Source: JADHUC01 sp964617665
GTDB lineage: Bacteria; Planctomycetota; Planctomycetia; Pirellulales; Pirellulaceae
DNA length: 14,865 bases
Reading direction: 5' to 3'
NCBI GenBank assembly: GCA_964617665.1
Contig: CAZUAH010000334.1
Location: forward strand, 1 to 14,865
Of the stretch, positions 1 through 7,289 are shown piece after piece (the first letter of the stretch is position 1; each line of letters begins with the position of its first letter). A program made the position numbers and the translations under genes. Under the pieces are notes generated by a model, which was not told where the DNA came from, ran no database searches, and saw nothing but the letters and a program-made list of their open reading frames with translations.

Positions 1-236
1 AAAACCCGAACGATCGGAATATTTACGCTATAGCAACTTTGGTGCACCCGAGGCATGGACTTGGCTTGCCAGAAACAGATTCCCGCCCCCGCCGACATCA
101 CAACCGACGCATACGACACCAGATCGGGATGGACTCCCAAGCGAACGCAAAGTCGGACCGAACCGTGGGCCGTCAAGCGAAACAGATCGGCAATTGGCCG
201 ACGTGATGTGGGCTCGTAATCGGCCATTGGCTTGCC
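1..236. other. Left-edge stretch with no supportable gene
   Basis: This stretch lies beyond the 3' end of the minus-strand EamA/SMR-type gene. On the plus strand one frame stays open from base 2 to about base 336, but its translation is rich in Pro, Arg and Thr with no recognisable domain, and it would run about 100 bases into the convergent membrane-protein gene. The minus strand also has an open frame here that begins inside that gene, likewise without recognisable content. I see no tRNA-like fold or convincing terminator. It could be the degenerate tail of a gene to the left, or simply intergenic. Confidence 0.4.
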
Positions 237-605
237 TTACGACGGTCCCGCGTTTCCGATGCCCATGCAATACATTCCCACGATCAACAGCACCATTCCC
301 AGCACGTGGACCGGCCGAATCGGTTGATCGTAGATGATCAGCCCCATCACGGCCGCCCAGATGAACGTCGAGGCGTAGATCGGATACAACACAGTGACCG
401 TTCCGCCAGCGCGAAAGGCGCTGGTGAACAAGAACATGACCGCGATGTAACAGGCTAAACCCGTCAGAATCCAGGGGCTCAGCAAGAACCAGAACGGGCT
501 GTTACCTGCACGGTCGGTGCCAGCTTTGAACAGGTACTGGCCCCCGGCGCCGAGGACGGAGGCGATCAGCACAAAGACAATTGCCGTCGTTGGAGTCTTC
601 AGCAT
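237..605 (-). CDS. Small EamA/SMR-type (DMT superfamily) membrane protein
   Basis: This 122-residue integral membrane protein has four predicted helices, at about residues 7-27, 41-61, 70-91 and 98-117. The glycine-rich first helix (GAGGQYLFKAG) and the YPIYASTFIWA and GMVLLIVGMY segments of helices 3-4 fit the drug/metabolite transporter superfamily, as a half-size EamA or SMR-like protein. The Glu that couples protons in EmrE (AEVIG in its first helix) is replaced by Ser here (ASVLG), so a classical multidrug antiporter is unlikely. An ArnE-like lipid-linked or metabolite carrier is possible, probably working as a dimer. The ATG overlaps the end of the upstream oxidoreductase gene in the arrangement ATGCTGA, a 7-base overlap that suggests translational coupling. 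The substrate is unknown. Confidence 0.85.
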   Translation of the reverse strand: MLKTPTTAIVFVLIASVLGAGGQYLFKAGTDRAGNSPFWFLLSPWILTGLACYIAVMFLFTSAFRAGGTVTVLYPIYASTFIWAAVMGLIIYDQPIRPVHVLGMVLLIVGMYCMGIGNAGPS

Positions 606-1957
606 ATGGCTTCTGTCTGACCCGGCATGGCGATCTGGTAGCAGCCGTCCTGGTCGGGCTCAAGTGGTGGCTTGTCCTCGAACGACCGAAGATTATCGAC
701 GTCAGCAAGCATCACGTCCGATTTCATCGCATCGTCCCAAGTGATGACGTTGCCGGAATAGGTCGCCAACCGTCCCATGATGGCCGTCATGCTGCTGGTG
801 GCACCGTAGTCGCCTTCGTTATAGATATCGCCACGGCGCAGAGCCGTGAACAGATCGTAATGCTCCTCTTGATGCCCACCGCCGCCACCGGGGCCGTATT
901 TCCAGATCAATTGGCCGTTGGCATCGTAAACCTTGCCGCCGCTGATGTCCGCTCGGCCTCGCGTCCCGAGAACATGTTCGGAGACATTGTTCCAGCAACC
1001 ACGAATGTGACGGCACTGGCTGTACATCTTGGTGCCGCTCGCGTACGTGAATTCGCAGAAGTGGTGGTCGTAGATCTGGCCGTGTTCCTTGCCGGTTCGC
1101 ACCTGGCGGCCGCCCATGCCATTGCACTCGACCGGCGGCCCGCCCATCAACCAGTTGCTCACGTCCAGGTTGTGAATGTGCTGTTCTACGATGTGATCCC
1201 CACACAGCCAGTTGAAGTAGTACCAGTTCCGCATCTGGTACTCCAATTCGGTCTGCCTTTTACTCCGCGGGTGCACCCGAACGCCGGCTGCGTTCCAGAA
1301 GACTCGTGTGCAGACCATGTCGCCGATCGCACCGTCTTGCAGGCGAGCTATTGTCTCTCTGTACTTCTTCTCGTGCCGTCGCTGCAGTCCGACGGCCACC
1401 ATCAGACCTTTGTCTTTGGCGGTCTCGTTCGCCGCCAGCAGGCGTCGCACGCCGGGGGCATCCGTCGCGCTCGGCTTCTCCATGAACACGTGTTTTCCGG
1501 CGCGCACCGCGGCCTCGAAGTGCAGCGGACGAAACCCGGGAGGCGTCGCGAGAATCACCAGGTCGACATCACAGTCGAGGGCCTTCTGAAACCCGTCGAA
1601 GCCCGTAAACCGTCTTTCGGCCGGCACGTCGACCAAATCGCGATGCTGGCCTTTGATTCTTCGATAGGCACCTTGGACTTTGTCCGCGAAGACATCGGCC
1701 ATTGCGATCAGCTTGACAGGTCCGTTCGGCTTGAGATCTTCCTTTGTCGCCGTGTTCAGCGCCTGTACTACGGCGTCCGTACCTCGACCACCGCACCCGA
1801 CGAGGCCAATCTTGATTTCATCACTGCCGTACGCATGGGCCGCCCGCGTGACGCTAAGACCGCCCGCGACGGCTCCACCGGTAACCCAAAACGAAGAACG
1901 CTTGATGAAGTCGCGTCGTGAAGTAGCAGCGGATTTCTCCGCTTTCTTACTGCTCAT
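599..1957 (-). CDS. Tat-exported Gfo/Idh/MocA family oxidoreductase
   Basis: This 452-residue protein is a predicted NAD(P)-dependent oxidoreductase acting on a sugar or cyclitol outside the cytoplasm. A twin-arginine motif SRRDFIK (residues 13-19) followed by a hydrophobic stretch ending in AAHA gives a Tat signal, so it would be exported folded with its cofactor. The Rossmann loop is GLVGCGGRG (51-59), the family's EKP motif lies at 160-162, and GDHIVEQHIHNLD (253-265) resembles the active-site segment common in planctomycete members. The length is normal for this secreted subgroup. The ATG at 1955-1957 follows GAGGA about nine bases upstream. The next gene overlaps its stop by 7 bases. Planctomycetes carry many such paralogues, usually tied to polysaccharide or sugar degradation, and the exact substrate cannot be read from sequence. 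Confidence 0.93.
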   Translation of the reverse strand: MSSKKAEKSAATSRRDFIKRSSFWVTGGAVAGGLSVTRAAHAYGSDEIKIGLVGCGGRGTDAVVQALNTATKEDLKPNGPVKLIAMADVFADKVQGAYRRIKGQHRDLVDVPAERRFTGFDGFQKALDCDVDLVILATPPGFRPLHFEAAVRAGKHVFMEKPSATDAPGVRRLLAANETAKDKGLMVAVGLQRRHEKKYRETIARLQDGAIGDMVCTRVFWNAAGVRVHPRSKRQTELEYQMRNWYYFNWLCGDHIVEQHIHNLDVSNWLMGGPPVECNGMGGRQVRTGKEHGQIYDHHFCEFTYASGTKMYSQCRHIRGCWNNVSEHVLGTRGRADISGGKVYDANGQLIWKYGPGGGGGHQEEHYDLFTALRRGDIYNEGDYGATSSMTAIMGRLATYSGNVITWDDAMKSDVMLADVDNLRSFEDKPPLEPDQDGCYQIAMPGQTEAIC

Positions 1958-1997
1958 GCGAGCATTTCCTCAAAAGCCCACGTAATGCGGTGATGAA

Positions 1998-2132
1998 CTA
2001 GTACTCTGTCGCTGCTTGATTCTAGGCTGGCCGGGGTTGGAGGGCGTAGCCCGAAACCCCGGGGCTTCCATCGCTCACGCTCAGTCCAGCCCCGGCCACC
2101 CAACCCGAATCCTCAGGTCTGATAAACTACTA
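1998..2132. repeat. Palindromic intergenic repeat element
   Basis: This element fills most of the gap between the ApbE gene and the oxidoreductase gene. Its main arms are 2029-2041 (GGCCGGGGTTGGA) and 2085-2097 (TCCAGCCCCGGCC), which pair over 13 positions with one G-T wobble. Inside are a small hairpin GGGC-GTA-GCCC (2042-2052) and a GC palindrome CCCCGGGG (2057-2064). A weaker outer pair, CTAGTA (1999-2004) and TACTAG (2127-2132), may mark the edges. Near-identical 10-mers TGATGAACTA (1991-2000) and TGATAAACTA (2120-2129) flank it in direct orientation. It could be a REP-like or MITE-like element, could form an mRNA hairpin between the two genes, or both. Copies elsewhere in the genome cannot be seen from here, and the boundaries are tentative. 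Confidence 0.65.
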
Positions 2133-2169
2133 GAGCACCTCCCTAGCCTAGCGTTTCCGCGCGGCAGAT

Positions 2170-3183
2170 TCAAGGAACAGCTTCTTTCGCCTCGGATGCC
2201 GGAAACCGTTGCGACTCATAGGTTTCTGCTAGCTCGTCCTCCACTCGAACAACCAGACACGATGCTCCGCAAGTCTTCTCAACGAGCCGAATACCGTCCT
2301 TCGGGCCAACCACCGTCACGGCCGACGCCAGACTGTCGGCGGTTGTGCAACTACGTGCTACCACCGTTACGCTGCTGCGATCGGTCGTGCCAATACCGGT
2401 CCGAGGATCGACGATGTGGGAATATCGGCTGCCTTCGATTTCCACGAACTGCCAGGCGTCGCCTGACGTGGCGATGCCGCAGTTGGCCAGACGGAGGAAC
2501 CGGCTTGGCGGATCGCTCGGCGCAAGCGGTGCAATTCCTATCCGCCAACCGGTTTGATCGGGCGGTGCGTCGCTCATGGCAATGTCGCCGCCAGCGTTGA
2601 CCAACGCTCGGCGAATACCCAGCTTTCGCAGTGTCGCGATCGCCTCGTCCGCCGCGAATCCCTTGGCAATGGCGCCGAAATCCAATCGCATGTCCGGGGC
2701 CAACAAATTTGCAGTCCGGTGTTCCGAATCGAATCGTATGTGGCGATAGCCCGTGGCGGCCACGGCCTGTTCGAGTCGCTCGGTCGACGGAAGCTCCTTT
2801 CGGCGTCGGGCTCTCCGCCACAACCGGCTCAGCGGACCTACCGTCACGTCGAAGGCCCCGTCCGTCCGCTTGCTCAAGCGAAGCGACTGTTCCAGGACGG
2901 TCGCCATTTCCTCGCTCACCCCGACCGGGCGGTCCATGGGCGCGGCACGGCACAGCCGGTTCGTTTCGCTGTCGGAATCGTAGTCGCTGAAGATCCCGTT
3001 CAGTTTTTCGATACGAGCGAATGCAGCATCAAATGCACGCTGGGCACTCGTCTCGTCGGGCACGTAGAGCGTGATCTGAAACAAGGTGCCCATCGACGGG
3101 CGAGAGGCTTCGTAGCGTTCGAGATCGCCGTCGTCAGCGCACGCTGCTCCGAGGATCACCGCGAGGATGGGAGGAACCAGCAA
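2170..3183 (-). CDS. apbE: FAD:protein FMN transferase (ApbE family)
   Basis: ApbE transfers FMN from FAD onto a Thr or Ser of extracytoplasmic flavoproteins, using Mg2+. This 337-residue protein has the family signatures in order: SRPSMGT near residues 28-33, DGAFDVTVGPL (108-118), DFGAIAKGFAAD (168-179), NAGGD (196-200), HIVDPRTG (256-263), and the metal-site segment TADSLASA (281-288), where a Ser stands at the usual Thr position. The N-terminus is a short hydrophobic leader with Cys at residue 15. LGAAC is only a loose lipobox, but ApbE proteins are often exported lipoproteins. The start is TTG (3181-3183), preceded by GGAGAG at suitable spacing, and no in-frame ATG lies nearby. It follows the FGE-like gene by 44 bases, so the two are probably co-transcribed. 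No flavinylated target with the DgxtsAT motif is encoded in the window. Confidence 0.93.
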   Translation of the reverse strand: MLVPPILAVILGAACADDGDLERYEASRPSMGTLFQITLYVPDETSAQRAFDAAFARIEKLNGIFSDYDSDSETNRLCRAAPMDRPVGVSEEMATVLEQSLRLSKRTDGAFDVTVGPLSRLWRRARRRKELPSTERLEQAVAATGYRHIRFDSEHRTANLLAPDMRLDFGAIAKGFAADEAIATLRKLGIRRALVNAGGDIAMSDAPPDQTGWRIGIAPLAPSDPPSRFLRLANCGIATSGDAWQFVEIEGSRYSHIVDPRTGIGTTDRSSVTVVARSCTTADSLASAVTVVGPKDGIRLVEKTCGASCLVVRVEDELAETYESQRFPASEAKEAVP

Positions 3184-3227
3184 AATGACTCTCCGTTCGG
3201 TGCGAGTCGCGTGTCCCCTCCTTGGTG

Positions 3228-4406
3228 TTACTTATCCAGTTCCTTGATCGCGGCGGGCAGATCCTTGTCGACAAGGCCCAGAACGCCGCGGCCCTCCTGC
3301 ATACGGTTTTCGACGCCTTCAATGATGTCTTCGGCGTCCGGCTTCCAGAACTTCTCTTTGTCCTCCCGCGAGATACCCTCGTTCAACGGGCGGATAATGC
3401 GGAAGCCGATGCCGCGGGTCGGATCGCTGGTGAACCACCACGGGCTGTAAGGCAGGTTCGGGTCTTCCTGTTTCCACGGCTCCTCGTCCGAGGACAACCG
3501 GAACGCCGTGCGGCAGTTCTCGGGATCGTCTTCCCACGAACCGCCTTTGACAACTCGCTCAACGAGTTTGGTGGGCCACACGAGAGCATCGGCGGCCTTC
3601 AGCGACTTGCCTTCGAACTTCTCATAGCCGTCTTCCAGCAACTGATCTATGACCCATTCCGCGACATTGCCGTGCATGTCGTACAGTCCCCACGCGTTTG
3701 GCTTCTTGCCACCGACTTCGTGGGGCGTGTCATCTGAATTGTCGTAGTACCACGCGTAGTCGTCCAAATCGTCCGGATCGTCGCCGAAGTGATAGGCCGT
3801 GGTCGAGCCAGCGCGACACGCGTATTCCCACTCGGCTTCCGATGGGAGGCGATAGAAGTGGCCGGTGACACCGCTGACCCACTTCGTGTATTGCCGGGCA
3901 GCGTATTGTGTCACGGTCACGGCGGGTAACTTGGGCTCTTCGCCGAATTCAAACGTGAAGCTCGGATCGTACAGTTCGGTCGGTGCCGTAATGGCGTCGA
4001 TTACGTTGTCGTCGGTTACTTTACGCATCTTGCGAACTTCGAATTCTTTGAAGATGCCGTACAACGCCATGTAATGCTTGTACTCTGCCCAAGTGACCTC
4101 GTACTTGCCCATCCAGAAAGGTGCGACCTCGACCTCGAACTGCGGCCCTTCGTTATCCTCGCGATCATCCTCCGACTCGGGGCTGCCCACCATGAACTTG
4201 CCGCCAGGGATTGGGACCATCTCTAACGTCGCGTCCGTCCCAGGAATGGTCATCTCGTAGGGGACCATGTACCCCTGATCGGTTTCTACAGATCGGCCTT
4301 CACTCGGAGCGGCATCGGCGATACCGATGACGTCCGCCGCCGAGGCTCCGGAAGTGGCGCAAAGGAGGAAGAGCAAAAACAGGCTGGGTAGGTAGACTTG
4401 TCGCAT
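3228..4406 (-). CDS. Secreted FGE/SUMF1-like (sulfatase-modifying factor family) protein
   Basis: This 392-residue protein has an N-terminal signal peptide (hydrophobic residues 5-19, cleavage likely after ASA at 21-23). The body is an FGE-sulfatase fold: GGKFMVGSPES (68-78), YEVTWAEY (102-109), FYRLPSEAEWEYACRAG (184-200), GLYDMHGNVAEWV (240-252), KGGSW (287-291) and GIGFRIIRPL (332-341). True formylglycine-generating enzymes use two Cys in a GGS(Y/W)xCxxxxC pattern to bind copper. Here the first is Asp293 and only the second, Cys298, remains, so sulfatase activation is unlikely. Such variants are common in planctomycetes and may be binding or structural proteins. The extra acidic C-terminal tail (about 345-392) is not part of the core fold. 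The ATG follows purine-rich GGAAAGAGA. It is probably the first gene of the ApbE group. Confidence 0.9.
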   Translation of the reverse strand: MRQVYLPSLFLLFLLCATSGASAADVIGIADAAPSEGRSVETDQGYMVPYEMTIPGTDATLEMVPIPGGKFMVGSPESEDDREDNEGPQFEVEVAPFWMGKYEVTWAEYKHYMALYGIFKEFEVRKMRKVTDDNVIDAITAPTELYDPSFTFEFGEEPKLPAVTVTQYAARQYTKWVSGVTGHFYRLPSEAEWEYACRAGSTTAYHFGDDPDDLDDYAWYYDNSDDTPHEVGGKKPNAWGLYDMHGNVAEWVIDQLLEDGYEKFEGKSLKAADALVWPTKLVERVVKGGSWEDDPENCRTAFRLSSDEEPWKQEDPNLPYSPWWFTSDPTRGIGFRIIRPLNEGISREDKEKFWKPDAEDIIEGVENRMQEGRGVLGLVDKDLPAAIKELDK

Positions 4407-4457
4407 CTTTTCTCTTTCCGTGTACTGAACTTCAGGCTACTTGAACGACCCTACATC

Positions 4458-4508
4458 AAAAACCGGGACGGGCGTGGGCCAGTCCCGGCTTCAGAGAGGT
4501 TTACCTCT
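4458..4508 (-). terminator. Two-hairpin intrinsic terminator of the C1 operon
   Basis: Ten bases after the ATP-grasp stop codon, on the minus strand, lies a perfect 6-bp hairpin, AGAGGT-TT-ACCTCT (4508-4495). It is followed by a stronger stem, AAGCCGGGAC (4491-4482) pairing with GTCCCGGTTT (4469-4460) around a 12-base loop, and the run of T (4462-4458) extends just past it. A GC-rich stem followed by a U-run is the classical Rho-independent layout. It separates the PAC2-mch-ATP-grasp group from the FGE-like gene downstream on the same strand. Confidence 0.7.
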
Positions 4509-4517
4509 ATGTACAGT

Positions 4518-5429
4518 TTAGTAGTCGAGGGGCTGGATGTCGACGGGCGGTTTTCGGAGAACCAGCCGTTCTGTGTAGTCCAGCACCATCGCGGCAACGT
4601 CGATTTGCAGGGTATGGGCCAGGGCTTTCCAGCCAGGAACCGCGTTGACCTCTAGAACATGCAATTGCCCGTTTTCATCAAGCAAAACATCCACCCCCGA
4701 GAAGGGTGTGCCAGCCGCCGCCGAGGCGGATCGAGCAAGGTCAACGAGCACATCATCGGGTTCCAGCGGTTCGGTAGTCGCTCCACGGCTGACATTTGTT
4801 CGCCAATCGTCGGGATTGCTCCGACGCATGGCCAGGACCTTTTCGCCGATCACTAACAGTCGAATATCGAATCCTTTATGCGGGATGAACTCTTGCAGAT
4901 AGATCACGGCATCGAGCCGCTCGAGTGTCTTGAAGACGCGCAGGGCGAGCGCCTCGTCTTCGACCCGCATGATTCCTCGGCCCTCGCTGCCAAACAATGG
5001 CTTGACGACCACATCGCCGTCCAGCCGTCGAAAGCCTGCCATAGCATCATCCACTGTCTGGCAGACGACGGTCTGGGGCGTGTGCAATCCGGCTGCACGC
5101 AGCCTTGCCGTTGCCAGGTATTTGTCCACGGCTATTTCGATGGCTCGCGGCGGATTCAAGACGACCACACCTGACCGCTGGAGATGGCCCAGAGCGTCCA
5201 TGCGAAAAACGACTTGCTCCAACGATCCGGGAGGCATGGTACGGACCAAAACGGCGTCGAAGTCGCTCAGATCGTGTTCGCCGGATGTGATGCTCGGGGC
5301 CCCGGTCGTGTCCATACCCACAGCGATCTGGTCGAACGTAGAACAGCAAACCTCGTGACCGTCACCAGCCGCTCGACGCAGGTCCTCAAGGTACCAGCTA
5401 TTGGGCGACGAAAGGACGAGCAACCGCAT
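4518..5429 (-). CDS. RimK-like ATP-grasp ligase, probably H4MPT-related
   Basis: This 303-residue ATP-grasp enzyme would form an amide bond through an acyl-phosphate intermediate. The ATP-grasp signatures are clear: VVVKPLFGSEGRG (140-152, phosphate loop), YLQEFI (177-182, hinge contacts), DIRLLVIG (188-195), RTNVSRG (210-216), and the metal-ligand segments GVDVLL (245-250, Asp247) and HVLEVNAVPGW (257-267, Glu260 and Asn262). The closest family is RimK/MptN/CofF, which adds glutamate to ribosomal protein S6, H4MPT or coenzyme F420. It starts four bases after mch. RimK-like genes recur beside mch in bacteria with H4MPT-linked C1 genes, so a cofactor-synthesis or glutamylation role is the best guess. 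A RimK-type protein or peptide ligase is the alternative. The upstream Shine-Dalgarno signal is weak (GTAGGT). Confidence 0.88.
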   Translation of the reverse strand: MRLLVLSSPNSWYLEDLRRAAGDGHEVCCSTFDQIAVGMDTTGAPSITSGEHDLSDFDAVLVRTMPPGSLEQVVFRMDALGHLQRSGVVVLNPPRAIEIAVDKYLATARLRAAGLHTPQTVVCQTVDDAMAGFRRLDGDVVVKPLFGSEGRGIMRVEDEALALRVFKTLERLDAVIYLQEFIPHKGFDIRLLVIGEKVLAMRRSNPDDWRTNVSRGATTEPLEPDDVLVDLARSASAAAGTPFSGVDVLLDENGQLHVLEVNAVPGWKALAHTLQIDVAAMVLDYTERLVLRKPPVDIQPLDY

Positions 5430-5433
5430 GGAC

Positions 5434-6378
5434 CTACCCCGCGAATGATTGTCGTATCACATCCGGACACAGTTCGCCAAAGAGAAACGAGCGGCCCGTT
5501 TCCAGGTTGATCAATGTAATCTGCGCCGGACTGAACAGCAGCGGGTCGATCTTGTAGAAGTCGTGGTCGTACTTCGCGAACACTTGGGCAAAGGGCTGAC
5601 CGTGGTCTGGAGACGAACTGCTGGGGATTTTCGGTCCCAGTTTCTCCAGCAGCGCATCCTCTGAACGGACCCACAGAGTCACCTCGCCTCCGTATAAGAC
5701 GGCATCGTTCGTTCGCCCTATGCCAACCAAGTCGTCCGAAGCCACCGGCGGCAATGACGCCACACCGAAACCGCTTTCTATTTGCGTCAGATCAAATTGC
5801 AGCTCGTGCATTTTGTGCAAGCATGTCTCGAGAGTACGCGCAACGACCTGAATGGTGCCGGCGATGCTGGATGTGGGTGCGACCAATAGTGTCAGACTGG
5901 CGGGCTCGACGCTGCATTGCTCCGCGATCTGAAGACACACCTCAGTTGGCGGCAATTTGCCGCTTTCCAACACTCCCACGGCGTGCGAGGCTTTCTCGCG
6001 AAAGCCGATGCTGCCAAACAGTTCCTCGCTTCCGCGCGCAGCCCGCATCGGTCCCGAGCCCATCGCGAAGTACTTCTCCGCGGCAATCTGCCAACCTGCG
6101 TATTGCGATGCCATACACGCCGCGACCGGCTGGTCGGTAGAAACCTGAACAGCGGGGCCAGGCCAGAGATCGGCACGGCCAGGCGCCAGCGAGACAGAAC
6201 CCAAACCGGACATACAGACCTCGGTCAGAGCCACGCCGGATTGCAGCCCACCGGCGACGTCGACGCCACAGTCGATGACGCGAGTTGTACGCTCGCCCCG
6301 CAGAACCGCGACGCGCATCTCCGTGGAATTCTCGACGATTTGCTCGCAATGATGTAGGGCTCGTTCGTTCAGGTTCAT
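5434..6378 (-). CDS. mch: Methenyltetrahydromethanopterin cyclohydrolase
   Basis: Mch reversibly hydrolyses methenyl-H4MPT to formyl-H4MPT in the cytoplasm, part of the H4MPT route for formaldehyde oxidation or detoxification. From ATG 6376-6378 it is 314 residues, the normal family size. Recognisable segments are SGLGSVSLAP (57-66), SQYAGW (91-96), MGSGPMRA (106-113), GRTNDAVLYGG (221-231), SPDHGQPFAQVF (256-267) and DFYKIDPLLFSPAQ (273-286), all typical of archaeal and methylotroph Mch. An in-frame TTG at 6438 would add 20 residues and overlap the upstream stop as TTGA. I prefer the ATG because it follows CAGGA and its N-terminus matches family length. The other H4MPT genes (fae, mtdB, fhcABCD) are not in the window. 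Confidence 0.95.
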   Translation of the reverse strand: MNLNERALHHCEQIVENSTEMRVAVLRGERTTRVIDCGVDVAGGLQSGVALTEVCMSGLGSVSLAPGRADLWPGPAVQVSTDQPVAACMASQYAGWQIAAEKYFAMGSGPMRAARGSEELFGSIGFREKASHAVGVLESGKLPPTEVCLQIAEQCSVEPASLTLLVAPTSSIAGTIQVVARTLETCLHKMHELQFDLTQIESGFGVASLPPVASDDLVGIGRTNDAVLYGGEVTLWVRSEDALLEKLGPKIPSSSSPDHGQPFAQVFAKYDHDFYKIDPLLFSPAQITLINLETGRSFLFGELCPDVIRQSFAG

Positions 6379-6434
6379 GGCAATCCTGGTGCAAGTGCCA
6401 AATGCCCGAGAAGTTGCTGGCTGCGTAGCCCGGT

Positions 6435-7283
6435 TCAATCAACTGGGCCGGCCGCGTCTAGCTCGAGAAGCTCGTTGTCGTATTCCTCCTCCAACTCGCG
6501 CACTTTGCCCGCGAGTTCTTCGTTCTCCTCGATGGCTTCCGAAATACGCAATTCCCAATCGGTGCTGGCTGTGCGCAACGAGTCGAGGTCGAGCGGCAGT
6601 TTCAGAATTTTCGCGAGTCGGCGTGTGACGGCTTCGATGCTCAGCGGATTCGTGCCCTGCAGGTACCCAGGGATCTCCGCGACAAGAGAAACCATATCCA
6701 CGCCCGCCCGTTTGGCCTGGGTCATCAGGTAGCTGGTGAACGACCCAGGGCCTTCGTAGGAACTCCGCCGAACGCCATACTTCTCCATCAACGGCAGGAG
6801 TTCTGCGTCAGAGCAAGTCACAAATAGACGCGGCTCGCGTGTGTGCGGCACCGATCCACCGAACGATCCAACGAACAAGATGCGTTGGACCCCCACCTCT
6901 TGGGATAAATGGAAGATGCAATCGCCGAATGAACGCCAATGCAGATTGGGCTCCTTGCCGATGAACAGGACGAGGTTGCCTGAATCATGGACATAGAAGG
7001 TGTTTGTGGGCATATCAAAGGACTTGACCACGCCGTCTTCGATGTCGATGTGAGGACGGAACAAAGCCGCAATCTCCATCGAGCCGGGAAAACTGTAGAT
7101 ATAGAACGGCTCGGGATCAATGTCGGCCATCGGTTGGGCGTCCAGCAGGTGCACCAGACGCCGAACCGTACCCGTCGAAACGTCACCTCCGTCCATCCAA
7201 CCACTGAATGCGAGGACCAGGGTTGGCTGATCGAGCTTAGGACAGCGGTGAATATCGAGAATGTCGCTGGGATTTAGAGTCAT
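6435..7283 (-). CDS. PAC2 family protein
   Basis: PAC2 proteins resemble archaeal and eukaryotic proteasome-assembly chaperones, and their bacterial role is not settled. From ATG 7281-7283 the protein is 282 residues. The hallmark segments are PTLVLAFSGWMDGGDV (20-35), LVLFIGKEPNLHW (104-116), ILFVGSFGGSVPHTREP (135-151, the conserved G and HTR region) and EIPGYLQGTNP (203-213), followed by a C-terminal acidic coiled-coil-like tail (about 245-277). An in-frame extension up to 7424 exists but is Arg/Tyr-rich, lacks homology that I recognise, and would cover the divergent operon's ribosome binding site. A -10 sequence seven bases before the ATG also argues for the shorter form. It begins the mch operon, with its stop 56 bases before the preferred mch start. 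Confidence 0.85.
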   Translation of the reverse strand: MTLNPSDILDIHRCPKLDQPTLVLAFSGWMDGGDVSTGTVRRLVHLLDAQPMADIDPEPFYIYSFPGSMEIAALFRPHIDIEDGVVKSFDMPTNTFYVHDSGNLVLFIGKEPNLHWRSFGDCIFHLSQEVGVQRILFVGSFGGSVPHTREPRLFVTCSDAELLPLMEKYGVRRSSYEGPGSFTSYLMTQAKRAGVDMVSLVAEIPGYLQGTNPLSIEAVTRRLAKILKLPLDLDSLRTASTDWELRISEAIEENEELAGKVRELEEEYDNELLELDAAGPVD

Positions 7284-7289
7284 TCCCGT

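Noticed and set aside
2..336. Open plus-strand frame at the left edge as a possible gene end
   Set aside because: No family resemblance, odd Pro/Arg/Thr composition, and about 100 bases of overlap with a convincing convergent gene.
581..1921. Long open frame (446 codons) on the plus strand opposite the Gfo/Idh/MocA gene
   Set aside because: It mirrors the opposite gene almost end to end, has no recognisable domain, and arises from GC-rich codon bias. The minus-strand product has clear Tat, Rossmann and EKP motifs.
1954..1965. Three-codon mini-ORF (ATG CTC GCA TGA) overlapping the Gfo start codon
   Set aside because: It is easily produced by chance, the main start has its own suitable GAGGA spacing, and there is no further sign of attenuation.
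2554..3450. Plus-strand open frame of 298 codons opposite the ApbE and FGE-like genes
   Set aside because: It crosses two well-supported genes on the other strand and shows no domain, signal or plausible ribosome binding site.
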